DNA of 64,000 bases from SZUA-309 sp050185825 (GCA_050185825.1 JBFWZA010000004.1:186001-250000), one strand, 5' to 3'. Positions 8,168 through 16,229 are shown, numbered from the stretch's first letter. Notes: generated by a model not told the origin, from the sequence alone. A program made the numbers and translations.

Positions 8168-9547
8168 TCAGCGCTCGGAGAACCGGGCGATCTGCTCCGG
8201 CCGGGTGGACAGCCAGCGGAAGCGCCACACGAGCACCAGCGCGGCTACCGCGAGCCCGGCGACCAGCCCTATCCAGAAACCCCGCACGCCGTCGAGGTCG
8301 CCGAGGCTGACCCAGTCGAATCCCAGCGCCACGCCCACCGGCAGCCCCACGCCCCAGTAGCTGAGCATGGCGATCCACATGGTGGCACGGGTGTCCTTGA
8401 AGCCCCGCAGTGCTCCCAGCGCGGTGACCTGGCTGTCGTCGAAGAACTGGAACACCGCCACGAACAGCAGCAGGTCCACCGCCAGCAGCAGCACCAGCGG
8501 ATCGGAGCTGTAGAGACCCGCGATGGGCTCACGCAGGCTCCAGACGAAGGCGGCCGCCAGCACCGCGAAGCCGAGCGACAGCCAGATGGCGACCCAGCCC
8601 GAGCGGCGTGCCGCCGGCAGGTCGCCGGCACCGACGTTGAAGCCCACCCGGATGGATACGGCCATGCCGAGCGCCATGGGCACCATGAACATCATGCCGC
8701 CGACGTTGGCGGCGATCATGTGGGCTGCCACGGCTTCTGCCCCCAGGCGGCCGATCAGCAGCGTGACGATGGAGAACATGCCCACCTCCATGAAGTTGGT
8801 CACCCCGATGGGTAGACCCAGCTTGACGAGGCGCACGATCGCCCGGGGGTCCGGGCGGCTGAAGCGTCCGAGAGCGCCGGTGACCCGGATCCGCGAGCGG
8901 CTGACGACGATGAGCATGACGAGCACCTGAAAGGTGATGACGATGGCGCTCGCCCAGCCGCAGCCGACCCCGCCCATACCCTCGATGCCGAAGGCACCAT
9001 AGATGAAGAGGTAGTTCAGCGGGATCTTCAGGGCGAGCGCACCGGCGGCGATCCACATGGCGGGCAGCGTCCACGACATGCCCTCGCAGAGGAAGCGCAG
9101 ACAGAAGTAGCCGAGCAGCGGCACCACACCGAACGACACCGCCTGCAGATAGCCGACCGCCACCGGAACCGCCCGGGGGTCGACGCCGACGAAGTGGTAG
9201 ACGGGCTGGACGTTGTGCAGAGCAAGGATCATGAGCACGGCGCCGACGGCAGCCACCCACAGCGCCTGCCGGAACGCCTCGCCAGCCTCGGCCTGGCGAC
9301 CGCGGCCATGCAGCTGGGAGATCGTCGGGGTAAGCGACATGAGCGTGCCGGACAGCAGCAGCAGCAGCGGCCAGTAGAAGTTGCCACCGAGCGCCACCCC
9401 GGCCAGGTCCACGGCACTGACCTGGCCCGCCATGATGGTATCGGCCACGCCCATGCCCATCTGGGTCACCTGGGCGAGAATCATGGGTGCGGCGAGCCGG
9501 CCGAGCGCACCAAGCTCCCTGCGTACCTCCCCTCCGGCCGCAACCAA
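8168..9547 (-). CDS. MATE family multidrug efflux transporter (NorM-like)
   Basis: This membrane protein of about 459 residues has 12 helices in two six-helix bundles. Typical MATE stretches are APMILAQVTQMGMGVADTIMAG in helix 1, PLNYLFIYG after the middle of the first half, and LPIGVTNFMEVGMFSIVTLLIG opening the second half. MATE proteins export cationic drugs and metabolites in exchange for Na+ or H+. The start is uncertain. A TTG at 9547 follows GGGAG with good spacing and leaves a normal short N-terminus; a GTG at 9607 would add 20 residues. The gene is first of an operon with EamA and divergent from rubrerythrin, so its promoter lies beside the OxyR site. Confidence 0.87.
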   Translation of the reverse strand: MVAAGGEVRRELGALGRLAAPMILAQVTQMGMGVADTIMAGQVSAVDLAGVALGGNFYWPLLLLLSGTLMSLTPTISQLHGRGRQAEAGEAFRQALWVAAVGAVLMILALHNVQPVYHFVGVDPRAVPVAVGYLQAVSFGVVPLLGYFCLRFLCEGMSWTLPAMWIAAGALALKIPLNYLFIYGAFGIEGMGGVGCGWASAIVITFQVLVMLIVVSRSRIRVTGALGRFSRPDPRAIVRLVKLGLPIGVTNFMEVGMFSIVTLLIGRLGAEAVAAHMIAANVGGMMFMVPMALGMAVSIRVGFNVGAGDLPAARRSGWVAIWLSLGFAVLAAAFVWSLREPIAGLYSSDPLVLLLAVDLLLFVAVFQFFDDSQVTALGALRGFKDTRATMWIAMLSYWGVGLPVGVALGFDWVSLGDLDGVRGFWIGLVAGLAVAALVLVWRFRWLSTRPEQIARFSER

Positions 9548-9657
9548 GACGATCTCCCTCAACTGGCAGGCCGCGCATTGTACGCGCCGCTGCCGCTGTC
9601 CGGTCACGCTCTTTTCACGGCGCTTGATTCACGTCAACTAGGGATTTCCACAATTCG

Positions 9658-9694
9658 ATAGGCTCACCCTATAGGCGCGATAGCCACAATCGAA
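9658..9694 (+). promoter_or_regulatory. Probable OxyR operator upstream of rubrerythrin
   Basis: The layout is ATAG (9658), 7 bases, CTAT (9669), 7 bases, ATAG (9680), 7 bases, CGAA (9691). The OxyR consensus is ATAG-N7-CTAT-N7-ATAG-N7-CTAT, so three of four tetramers are exact and the spacing is exact. A possible -10 TATACT lies at 9717-9722; its -35 position (about 9694-9699) has no good match and touches the end of the site, as expected for an OxyR-activated promoter. An oxyR gene sits 3 kb away in the same locus. Confidence 0.85.
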
Positions 9695-9722
9695 TGGCAC
9701 CGTGCCCTGCCGGCCGTATACT
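9694..9722 (+). promoter_or_regulatory. Candidate activator-dependent promoter of the rubrerythrin operon
   Basis: A TATACT hexamer at 9717-9722 lies 52 bases before the rubrerythrin ATG. Seventeen bases further upstream there is only ATGGCA, a poor -35. The weak -35 next to the OxyR half-site fits a class of promoters that need a bound activator. This is a reading of the sequence and not a mapped start. Confidence 0.5.
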
Positions 9723-9774
9723 CCTTCGCATCCCCGAGGGGGTGAGTCGACTCACGCAACACAGGAAGGAAACC

Positions 9775-10191
9775 ATGCAACTGAAGGACAGCAAAACCCT
9801 GCAGAACCTGAAGGACGCCTTTGCGGGCGAATCTCAGGCCAACCGCCGCTACCTCTACTTCGCGTCCAAGGCCGACGTGGAGGGTGAGAACGACGTCGCT
9901 GCCGTATTCCGCTCCACCGCCGAAGGCGAGACCGGCCACGCGCACGGCCACCTGGAGTACATGGAAGCCGTGGGCGATCCGGCCACCGGTCTGCCCATCG
10001 GCAACACCAGCGACAACCTGAAAGCCGCCATCGCCGGCGAGACCCACGAGTACACCGACATGTACCCGGGCATGGCGAAGACGGCGCGCACCGAGGGCTT
10101 CGAGGAAATCGCGGACTGGTTCGAGACGCTGGCCAAGGCAGAGCGTTCCCACGCCAACCGCTTCCAGAAGGCACTGGACGCCATGGGCTGA
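9775..10191 (+). CDS. Rubrerythrin, short form without rubredoxin domain
   Basis: This 138-residue ferritin-like di-iron protein reduces hydrogen peroxide in the cytoplasm. Ligands visible by position are Glu19 (GESQANRRY), Glu52 and His55 (EGETGHAHGH), Glu89/Glu92 (GETHEYTDMY), and Glu123/His126 (AERSHANRF). Classical rubrerythrins carry a C-terminal rubredoxin domain with two CxxC motifs; this one stops at ALDAMG and contains no Cys at all, so electrons must come from another protein. The Fe-S protein encoded next is an obvious candidate. The start is the ATG after AGGAAGGAAACC. It is the first gene of the OxyR-linked operon. Confidence 0.93.
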   Translation: MQLKDSKTLQNLKDAFAGESQANRRYLYFASKADVEGENDVAAVFRSTAEGETGHAHGHLEYMEAVGDPATGLPIGNTSDNLKAAIAGETHEYTDMYPGMAKTARTEGFEEIADWFETLAKAERSHANRFQKALDAMG

Positions 10192-10218
10192 TCCGGCGAC
10201 CGGAACAGCCACAGGAGA

Positions 10219-10247
10219 GGGGTCGGTTCGCACGGCCCCTTTTTTTT
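10219..10247 (+). terminator. Rho-independent terminator after rubrerythrin
   Basis: GGGGTCG pairs with CGGCCCC (one T-G wobble) around a 7-base loop, followed directly by eight T residues. It lies 27 bases after the rubrerythrin stop and before the Fe-S gene. It would give high rubrerythrin transcript with partial read-through to the two downstream genes. Confidence 0.85.
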
Positions 10248-10278
10248 CACGACGCATCGACGACGGCGGAATATCGAG

Positions 10279-11613
10279 ATGAGAGAAGGCAGCCTGGAAG
10301 CACCCGATCGCCAGCCCCTGGACTGGAAGAGCGAGGCGTTCTACGACAAGGAGTCCCTCTACACGGAGCTCGAACGGGTATTCGACATCTGTCACGGCTG
10401 CCGCCGATGCGTGAGCCTGTGCGATTCGTTTCCGACGCTGTTCGATCTGGTGGACGAATCCGAGACGCTGGAGGTGGATGGCGTCGACAAGGACGACTAC
10501 ATGAAGGTGGTCGATCAGTGTTACCTCTGCGACCTCTGCGCGGAAACGAAATGTCCCTACCTGCCGCCCCACGAGTGGGCCGTGGACTTCCCGCACCTCA
10601 TGCTGCGCGCCAAGGCCTACAAATTCCGCCAGAAGGACACGAAGTGGCGTGACCGGCTGATCACCAGCACCGACCCCATCTTCGACGTGCTGAGCACGCC
10701 GGGCATCTCCGCCATCGCCAATGCCGCCGCCGGTTCGAAGACGCTGCGCAACCTGGGCGACAAGCTGCTCGGCATCCACCCCAAGGCGCCGCTGCCGAAG
10801 CTGCACAGCCGCACGAGCAGCGAGCGACACGCCGACGACATCGGCGCTCAGCTCGCACCCGTGCCCACCGACCGCACCACCGGCAAGGTGGCCATCTACA
10901 TCACCTGCTACGGCGACCACAACGAGCCCGAGATCGTCGAGGACCTGGTCGCCGTGTTCAATCACAACGGCATGTCCGTGCGGTTGCTGAAGGACGCCAA
11001 GTGCTGCGGCATGCCCAAGCTCGAGCTCGGCGACCTCGACAAGGTGGCGAAGCTGAAGGATGCCAACCTGCCCACGTTCCTGAAGGCCATCGACGATGGC
11101 TACGACATCATCGCGCCGATTCCTTCCTGCGTGCTGATGTACAAGCAGGAGCTGCCGCTCATGTTTCCCGACGATGCGGACGTGGCGAAGGTGAGGGACG
11201 CGTTCTTCGATCCGTTCGAGTACCTGATGCTCCGCCATCGGGCCGGCCTGGTGAAGACCGATTTCACCACCAGCCTCGGCAAGGTGGCCTACCACGTGGC
11301 CTGTCACCAGCGCGTGCAGAACATCGGCATGAAGACCCGCGACTTCCTGAAGCTCATCGACGGCACCGAGGTGACGGCCATCGAGCGCTGCTCGGGCCAC
11401 GACGGCACCTATGCGGTGAAGAGCGAGACTTACGAGAAGGCCATGAAGATCGCCCGGCCGGTGGTCGGCAGGGTCAAGCAGGCGGAGGCGGACACCTTCG
11501 GATCGGACTGCCCCATGGCGGGCCGGCTGATCGCGCACGGCCTGGAGGCCGACGATCCGAACGCGAAAGCCGAGCACCCCATCACCATGGTCAGGCGCGC
11601 CTACGGCATCTGA
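10279..11613 (+). CDS. GlpC/HdrD-like iron-sulfur oxidoreductase (CCG domains)
   Basis: This 444-residue protein has two [4Fe-4S] ferredoxin-type motifs near the N-terminus: C38xxC41xxC44xxxC48 (CHGCRRCVSLCDSF) and C81xxC84xxC87xxxxC92 (CYLCDLCAETKC). Two cysteine-rich CCG-type segments follow, KCCGMPK in the middle and ACHQRVQN with ERCSGHDG later, as in GlpC and heterodisulfide reductase subunit D. It probably passes electrons to a thiol or protein partner. The rubrerythrin / GlpC-like / DUF3501 order is one I recognise as recurring in proteobacteria, which supports a role as reductant for the rubredoxin-less rubrerythrin. That role is inference. Confidence 0.88.
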   Translation: MREGSLEAPDRQPLDWKSEAFYDKESLYTELERVFDICHGCRRCVSLCDSFPTLFDLVDESETLEVDGVDKDDYMKVVDQCYLCDLCAETKCPYLPPHEWAVDFPHLMLRAKAYKFRQKDTKWRDRLITSTDPIFDVLSTPGISAIANAAAGSKTLRNLGDKLLGIHPKAPLPKLHSRTSSERHADDIGAQLAPVPTDRTTGKVAIYITCYGDHNEPEIVEDLVAVFNHNGMSVRLLKDAKCCGMPKLELGDLDKVAKLKDANLPTFLKAIDDGYDIIAPIPSCVLMYKQELPLMFPDDADVAKVRDAFFDPFEYLMLRHRAGLVKTDFTTSLGKVAYHVACHQRVQNIGMKTRDFLKLIDGTEVTAIERCSGHDGTYAVKSETYEKAMKIARPVVGRVKQAEADTFGSDCPMAGRLIAHGLEADDPNAKAEHPITMVRRAYGI

Positions 11614-11638
11614 CGCACCCAACGGAGCTGTACACGTC

Positions 11639-12220
11639 ATGGAGAAGCTGAGCAGAAGCAGCCTCTGGAGCCTCGAGCAGTACGCCGAGAAGCGACCCGG
11701 TTTCCGGGCGGAGGTCATCGCCCACAAGGTGCCGCGCCGCGTCGCCATCGGTCCTCACGCGACCCTCTACTTCGAGGACTTCCTCACCATGAAGTACCAG
11801 GTGCAGGAAATGCTCCGCGCCGAGCGGATCTTCGAGGCCGCCGGCATCGAGGAAGAGATCGAGGCCTACAACCCGCTGATTCCGGACGGCAGCAACCTCA
11901 AGGCCACCTTCATGATCGAGTACGCGGACGTCGTGGAGCGCCGGGCCGCGCTCGCCCGGCTGGCCGGCATCGAGGACACCGTGTGGGTCAAGGCCGAGGG
12001 CGGCGAGAAGGTCTACGCCATCGCCAACGAAGACCTCGACCGCAGCACGGACGAGAAGGCCTCCGCCGTCCACTTCCTGCGCTTCGAGCTCGGACCCGAG
12101 ACCATCGCCGCGTTCAAGGCGGGACGGCGGATCGAGTTCGGCATCGACCACGAGGGCCTCGCCGGCGTCGTTGCGCTCACCCCCGAGCAGACCGCGAGCC
12201 TCGCCGCCGATCTCGACTGA
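11639..12220 (+). CDS. DUF3501 family protein
   Basis: This 193-residue protein starts MEKLSRSSLWSLEQYAEKR and contains FEDFLTMKYQVQEMLRAERIF, then YNPLIPDGSNLKATFMIEY, the features I associate with DUF3501. It has no signal peptide, membrane helix or cysteine pair. It follows the GlpC-like gene by 25 bases and ends the OxyR-linked operon. The family travels with rubrerythrin and CCG-domain proteins, so a helper role in peroxide reduction is plausible, but no biochemistry is known to me. Confidence 0.85.
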   Translation: MEKLSRSSLWSLEQYAEKRPGFRAEVIAHKVPRRVAIGPHATLYFEDFLTMKYQVQEMLRAERIFEAAGIEEEIEAYNPLIPDGSNLKATFMIEYADVVERRAALARLAGIEDTVWVKAEGGEKVYAIANEDLDRSTDEKASAVHFLRFELGPETIAAFKAGRRIEFGIDHEGLAGVVALTPEQTASLAADLD

Positions 12221-12258
12221 AACCTGGGAATACCCCGGAAGGGTAATCCACGCGCCGC

Positions 12259-12409
12259 CCGCGCGTATGTGTGTGCGGGTCATCGCTCCGGCGCTCCGCG
12301 CTGCCCTCGGTTGCCGAGCTTGCCAGCCGGTCACCGCCAGAGGCGGCGGCCGGCTGTCAACTCGGCGCCCTCGGCGTCGCGACACTGACCCTCACACACA
12401 TACCCGCGG
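12259..12409. repeat. Large near-palindrome between convergent DUF3501 and oxyR genes
   Basis: The outer arms, 12259-12281 and 12387-12409, are inverted copies matching at 21 of 23 positions around the core GTATGTGTGTG. The inner arms, 12313-12338 and 12342-12366, are inverted copies at about 22 of 26 positions with a 3-base loop near 12339-12341. The whole 150 nt could fold into one long interrupted hairpin. There is no T-run on either side and no ORF fits inside. It may be a bidirectional transcription stop or a mobile palindromic unit. Confidence 0.75.
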
Positions 12410-12481
12410 CCGTCGCCTCGAGTGCCGTCCCGGGGTTACAGGTTTTCGTCTGCTGGTGGTGAGCTCAGGCGTTCAGGACGA

Positions 12482-13363
12482 TCAGGCAAGTGCGGTGGTG
12501 AGGACGTCGGCGAGCTTCTCGAGGAGCGGCTCGCGGGGTGAGCTCTTGCGCCAGCAGAGGCCGATGTCCCGGTGCGGGATCTCGCCGCGGAACGGGATGT
12601 AGCGCACGGCCGCAGTGGCCTTGGCCGGAATGGCGAGCTCGGGCATGAGCGTCACCCCCACGTCCGCCAGCACCATCTGCCGCAGCGTTTCCAGGCTGGT
12701 GGCGCGGAAGTTGGTGTTCTCCACCGCGTTGTGTGAGTTGCACACCGCCAGCGCCTGGTCACGCAGACAGTGACCATCCTCGAGCAGCAGCACCTGCTGC
12801 TCGTCCAGATCGTCCACCGTCACCGTCTTGCGGCCGGCCAGCGGGTGGCTCTTCGAGACGGCGAGCAGGAACGGCTCGGTGTAGAGCTTGTGCTCCACCA
12901 CGTTGTCCTCCTCGATGGGCAGCGCCAGGATCACCGCGTCCAGATCCCCTTCCCGCAGCAGACGGGTGATCACCGCGGTCTGGCCTTCCGTGAGCTGAAT
13001 CTTCAGCGTCGGCAAGCTCTTGCGGATCGGGGTCAGGATCTTCGGCAGCAGGTAGGGCGCGACCGTGGGGATCACGCCGAGCCGGAAATCGCCGCCGAAC
13101 GGATCGGCGTATTCCTCGGCGATGGTCGTGAGCCGATTCGCTTCACGCAGCACGCGCTGGGCCTGCGCCACCACCCGCTCGCCCACCGGGGTGAGCAGCA
13201 CCTGGCGGTTGGTGCGCTCGATGAGCGTCACCCCGAGCTCCTCCTCCAGCTTCTTCAGCTGGGTGGACAGGGTGGGCTGGCTGACGAAGCAGGCATCGGC
13301 GGCCCGGCCGAAGTGGCGGTGCTCCGCCACCGCCACCAGGTATTTCAGGTCTCTGAGATTCAT
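12482..13363 (-). CDS. oxyR: Hydrogen peroxide-responsive LysR-type regulator OxyR
   Basis: This 293-residue protein has an N-terminal winged helix-turn-helix (MNLRDLKYLVAVAEHRHFGRAADACFVSQPTLSTQLKKLEEELG) and a periplasmic-binding-like effector domain. The redox pair is present in GHCLRDQALAVC, nine positions apart as in E. coli Cys199/Cys208, which marks it as a true OxyR and not just a LysR relative. When oxidised it activates peroxide-defence genes. The matching operator is in front of rubrerythrin at 9658. The gene follows a dehydrogenase by 28 bases on the same strand and is convergent with DUF3501. Confidence 0.95.
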   Translation of the reverse strand: MNLRDLKYLVAVAEHRHFGRAADACFVSQPTLSTQLKKLEEELGVTLIERTNRQVLLTPVGERVVAQAQRVLREANRLTTIAEEYADPFGGDFRLGVIPTVAPYLLPKILTPIRKSLPTLKIQLTEGQTAVITRLLREGDLDAVILALPIEEDNVVEHKLYTEPFLLAVSKSHPLAGRKTVTVDDLDEQQVLLLEDGHCLRDQALAVCNSHNAVENTNFRATSLETLRQMVLADVGVTLMPELAIPAKATAAVRYIPFRGEIPHRDIGLCWRKSSPREPLLEKLADVLTTALA

Positions 13364-13391
13364 CGGCGCGTCGCTTCAGTGCCTCTCTATG

Positions 13392-14477
13392 TCAGTGCCA
13401 GGGCTCGACGATGATCTTCGCGTGCGCTTCGGGATTCTTCAGATCCCGGAAGGCCTGGGCGACACCGTCGATGCCGACGTGACCCGTGATCAGCGGCGCC
13501 ACCGGGATCCGCCCCTCGGCGATGTTGCCGAGCGTCGCCGCGAACTCTTCCGGCGTGTAGCCGAGCACGAACTGCAGGTTCAGCTCCTTGGTGATGCCGA
13601 GCATGGGACGAATGGCGTCACTCTCCATGCACACGCCCACCACCACGAAGCGGCTGTGGCGTTCAGCGCCGACCATCATCTGGTCGATCACACCGGGCAC
13701 GCCCACGCACTCGAAGTAGACGCCGGGGGGCAGCTCGCGCTCACCCGTGAGCGGGTTCACCGGCGCCGTCTGTCCCTGACGGCTCGCGCGCGCGGCGGAG
13801 CGCCAGGAGTCGTAGGGCGAGGTCGCTTTCGGATCGATCACCTCGTCGGCGCCCATGGTGAGGGCCAGCGCCCGCCGCGCGGGCGAGAAGTCCGTCGCAA
13901 TGATGGGTGCCACGCCTTTCAGCTTCAGCGCCGCGATCACGGCGAGGCCCACGGGCCCGCAGCCGATCACGAGCGCTACGTCGTCCGCCGTCAGCCGGGC
14001 CATCTGCACGGCGTGCAAACCCACGGCCATGGGCTCGGTAAGCGCCGCGTGGTCGTTGGACAGCCCGTTAGGCACGGGCAGCAGCAGCGCTTCGGAGAGC
14101 AGCATCTGCTCCGCGTAGCCGCCGGGCACGTCGTGGGAGTACCCCACCGCGGCTCCGCCGCCGGCCCGCAGCAGCATGGGCATTGCGCACACCCGGGTGC
14201 CAGGGGCGAGACGCCCGGCCGGCGCGGGGCCCGGACCGTAATCCAGGACCTCACAGCAGAACTCGTGGCCCATGACCATGTCCCGCTTCGGGTCCAGGTT
14301 GCCTTCGTCTCCCTGCAGGCTGAACTCGGCGAACTTGTCGAAGTGCTCCAGCGCGTGCAGGTCCGAGCCGCAGATGCCGCAGGCGAGCGTCTTCACCAGC
14401 GCCTCACCAGGGCCCGGCTCCGGCACCTCGATCCGGCCGGGAACGATTTTCCGCTCGCGCATGATGGCTGCCCGCAT
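13392..14477 (-). CDS. Zinc-dependent alcohol dehydrogenase family protein (MDR)
   Basis: This 361-residue medium-chain dehydrogenase has a catalytic-zinc Cys in CGICGSDLHALEHF, the GHEFCCEV segment that supplies the second zinc ligand, and the NAD(P)-binding loop VIGCGPVGLAVIAALKLKG. The four-cysteine structural zinc loop of classical ADHs is absent. An insertion around QTAPVNPLTGERELPPG lengthens the nucleotide-binding half. The start MRAAIMRERK follows GGAGGAAAG. It is upstream of oxyR on the same strand, so oxyR may be partly transcribed with it. The substrate is unknown. Confidence 0.87.
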   Translation of the reverse strand: MRAAIMRERKIVPGRIEVPEPGPGEALVKTLACGICGSDLHALEHFDKFAEFSLQGDEGNLDPKRDMVMGHEFCCEVLDYGPGPAPAGRLAPGTRVCAMPMLLRAGGGAAVGYSHDVPGGYAEQMLLSEALLLPVPNGLSNDHAALTEPMAVGLHAVQMARLTADDVALVIGCGPVGLAVIAALKLKGVAPIIATDFSPARRALALTMGADEVIDPKATSPYDSWRSAARASRQGQTAPVNPLTGERELPPGVYFECVGVPGVIDQMMVGAERHSRFVVVGVCMESDAIRPMLGITKELNLQFVLGYTPEEFAATLGNIAEGRIPVAPLITGHVGIDGVAQAFRDLKNPEAHAKIIVEPWH

Positions 14478-14524
14478 GGTGCTTTCCTCCGGTTGTGAAG
14501 CTCGCGACGTCGACGCTATCGTAG

Positions 14525-15289
14525 TTGGCTTCCGCGGGCAAAGACGAAAGAGGGGAGGTTCCACTGGGCGGGATCGGCACGGCACTGGGCACCGCGATCA
14601 TCCATCGGGACGACGAGCTGCTGGTGCTCCACAAACCGGCAGACGTCTCCCTGCTCGCCGACCGCTCCGGCGCGCCGTGCCTGTGGGATGCGCTCAGCGC
14701 GGAGCTGGGCAGGAAGCTCTATCTGGTGCACCGCCTGGACAAGCCCACCAGCGGGGTGCTGGTCATCGCCCTCACCGCCGAGTGCCAGAAACGGCTGACA
14801 CGCCAGTTCCAGGCCCGGCAGGTGCGCAAGTACTACCTGGCCTGGGTGAGCGGCAGGACCCCGGCCGCAGGCATCATCGACCTGCCGCTGAAGAAGGGGC
14901 GCAAGAGCCGCTACCGGGTCGCCGGCGCGCGGGCGGACATCGTCGAGTGCGACAGACGCTGGACGCTGCGCGAGAAGTCGGAAGGTGGCTTCGACAGCCT
15001 CACCCGATTCCGGACCCTGCATCAGGGTACTGGCCTGCCTCGAGATACCGATCTGCATGGGGACGCGGATCGTTCACTCCTGCTGCTCGCGCCGCGCACC
15101 GGCCGCACCCACCAGCTGCGGGTACATCTGGCCTGGATCGGCCATCCCATCCTCGGCGACCGGCTCTACGGTCGTCCGCAGGACCCACACCAGCAGGCGC
15201 CACGGCTGCTGCTGCACGCCCACCGTCTGGTGCTGCCGGGCACCGGCAGCTTCGCGGCTCGACCGCCGGCGGATTTCCCTGCCGGGTGA
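14525..15289 (+). CDS. RluA-family pseudouridine synthase
   Basis: This protein of about 240-254 residues converts uridine to pseudouridine in RNA. The catalytic motif VHRLDKPTSGVLV carries the essential Asp, and the C-terminal motif RTGRTHQLRVHLAWIGHPILGD is typical of RluA/RluC/TruC proteins. There is no S4 RNA-binding domain before the catalytic domain, so it looks like TruC or RluA size. The start is unclear: the frame opens with a TTG at 14525 without a ribosome site, while a CTG at 14564 follows AGAGGGGAGG. Target RNA cannot be told from sequence. It is divergent from the dehydrogenase. Confidence 0.85.
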   Translation: MASAGKDERGEVPLGGIGTALGTAIIHRDDELLVLHKPADVSLLADRSGAPCLWDALSAELGRKLYLVHRLDKPTSGVLVIALTAECQKRLTRQFQARQVRKYYLAWVSGRTPAAGIIDLPLKKGRKSRYRVAGARADIVECDRRWTLREKSEGGFDSLTRFRTLHQGTGLPRDTDLHGDADRSLLLLAPRTGRTHQLRVHLAWIGHPILGDRLYGRPQDPHQQAPRLLLHAHRLVLPGTGSFAARPPADFPAG

Positions 15290-15314
15290 CGTGGTGGCCG
15301 CCCGAGGGCGGCGT

Positions 15315-15725
15315 TCAGAAACGGCTGCCGAGCTTGCGGCCGAGCGCGTAGCCGGCGGCGGTCACCGCCGGGTGCCGGGTCAGGGCGAACGCCACGGAGG
15401 CGACGCCGATGCCGGCGATCCACGAGACGAGCTGGGGACTCTTCGCCTCGCCGGTGAGCGCCCGGTTCACGGTGTGCTCGCAGTTGTTGGTGAGCACGTT
15501 GTAGCCCCGCCCACCCGGCTCCGCGGCCGCAGCGAAGCGGCGGCGGCGCGGGCACTCCGTGTGGCTCACGTGCAGCCGGTGACCACCCCGGAACTCGCTC
15601 TCGCTCACCACGTGCTCGCCCCGGAACGGGCTGTTGTGCAGGATGCGGCCGTCGGCCAGCACCAGGCCCCGATGCATGAACGGGCCCTTGCGGCGGGAAA
15701 CCACGTCTCCGGGTCTGGGTCTCAT
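15315..15725 (-). CDS. LRAT-domain (NlpC/P60-like) protein
   Basis: This 136-residue protein opens with RPGDVVSRRKGPFMHRGLV, the first LRAT-domain motif with the catalytic His18. It has a later NNCEHTVNRAL with nucleophile Cys82 and a hydrophobic helix near the C-terminus (about 99-120, VSWIAGIGVASVAFAL) that could anchor it in a membrane. This matches the lecithin:retinol acyltransferase/NlpC-P60 superfamily; bacterial members are largely unstudied and may act as lipid acyltransferases or thiol hydrolases. The ATG at 15725 is preferred over a GTG at 15737 because AGGAG lies at a workable distance. Neighbouring genes show no link. Confidence 0.75.
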   Translation of the reverse strand: MRPRPGDVVSRRKGPFMHRGLVLADGRILHNSPFRGEHVVSESEFRGGHRLHVSHTECPRRRRFAAAAEPGGRGYNVLTNNCEHTVNRALTGEAKSPQLVSWIAGIGVASVAFALTRHPAVTAAGYALGRKLGSRF

Positions 15726-15877
15726 GAGCGGACTCACTCCTGTGCTGATTCAGAATGAATGCACGAACCAGGCCACAACGCAACTGATTGATTCGGCTCG
15801 GATTTCAGAACCGGCCTCGGAAAGGCGTCATGCCGATCAGACCACGATGTGGTCCACGGGACCAGCTTTGTGGGTTT

Positions 15878-16192
15878 CTATCGAGACAGCATGAAGTCCA
15901 CGGCCGCCGCCAGGTCCTCGTCCGTGCAGCCCATGCACAATCCCATGGGCGGCATGCCCGGCGGCATTCCTTCCTTCACCGATCTCACCAGCGCTTCCCG
16001 ACCCTTGGCGATGCGCGGCGCCCAGGCTTCGGCGTCGCCCGGAATGGGCGCACCAGCCACCCCACCCGCGTGGCAGGAGAAGCAGGACCGGTTGTAGATC
16101 ACCTCCCCGGGGTGTGCATCGCCGCCACCGCCCGCATCGCAGCCGGTGAGCAGCACGAGTCCGGTCAGTATCAGGGGCAGGCGGTTGTTCAC
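15878..16192 (-). CDS. Cytochrome c5-type lipoprotein
   Basis: This 104-residue protein starts at a GTG after AAGGAG. The N-terminus LPLILTGLVLLTGC is a type II signal peptide with Cys18 as the lipid anchor. Heme is bound through C37-F-S-C40-H41, and Met residues in EGMPPGMPPMG offer the sixth ligand. The extra pair C86-M-G-C89 near the end is the disulfide typical of cytochrome c5. It should be an electron carrier on the periplasmic face of a membrane. It lies 37 bases downstream of the aminotransferase gene, which starts upstream on the same strand. Confidence 0.9.
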   Translation of the reverse strand: MNNRLPLILTGLVLLTGCDAGGGGDAHPGEVIYNRSCFSCHAGGVAGAPIPGDAEAWAPRIAKGREALVRSVKEGMPPGMPPMGLCMGCTDEDLAAAVDFMLSR

Positions 16193-16229
16193 GGGCGTCT
16201 CCTTCGTGTTGGCTGGTCGGTCGGCTGCT

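Noticed and set aside
9664..11748. 694-codon minus-strand open frame across rubrerythrin and the Fe-S gene
   Set aside because: It spans two well-supported genes plus a terminator and operator, has no family features, and reads as a repetitive His/Val/Arg pattern typical of antisense frames.
12259..12409. Integron attC site
   Set aside because: The nested inverted repeats are suggestive, but the RYYYAAC/GTTRRRY core sites are not at the ends and there is no integrase or cassette array in view.
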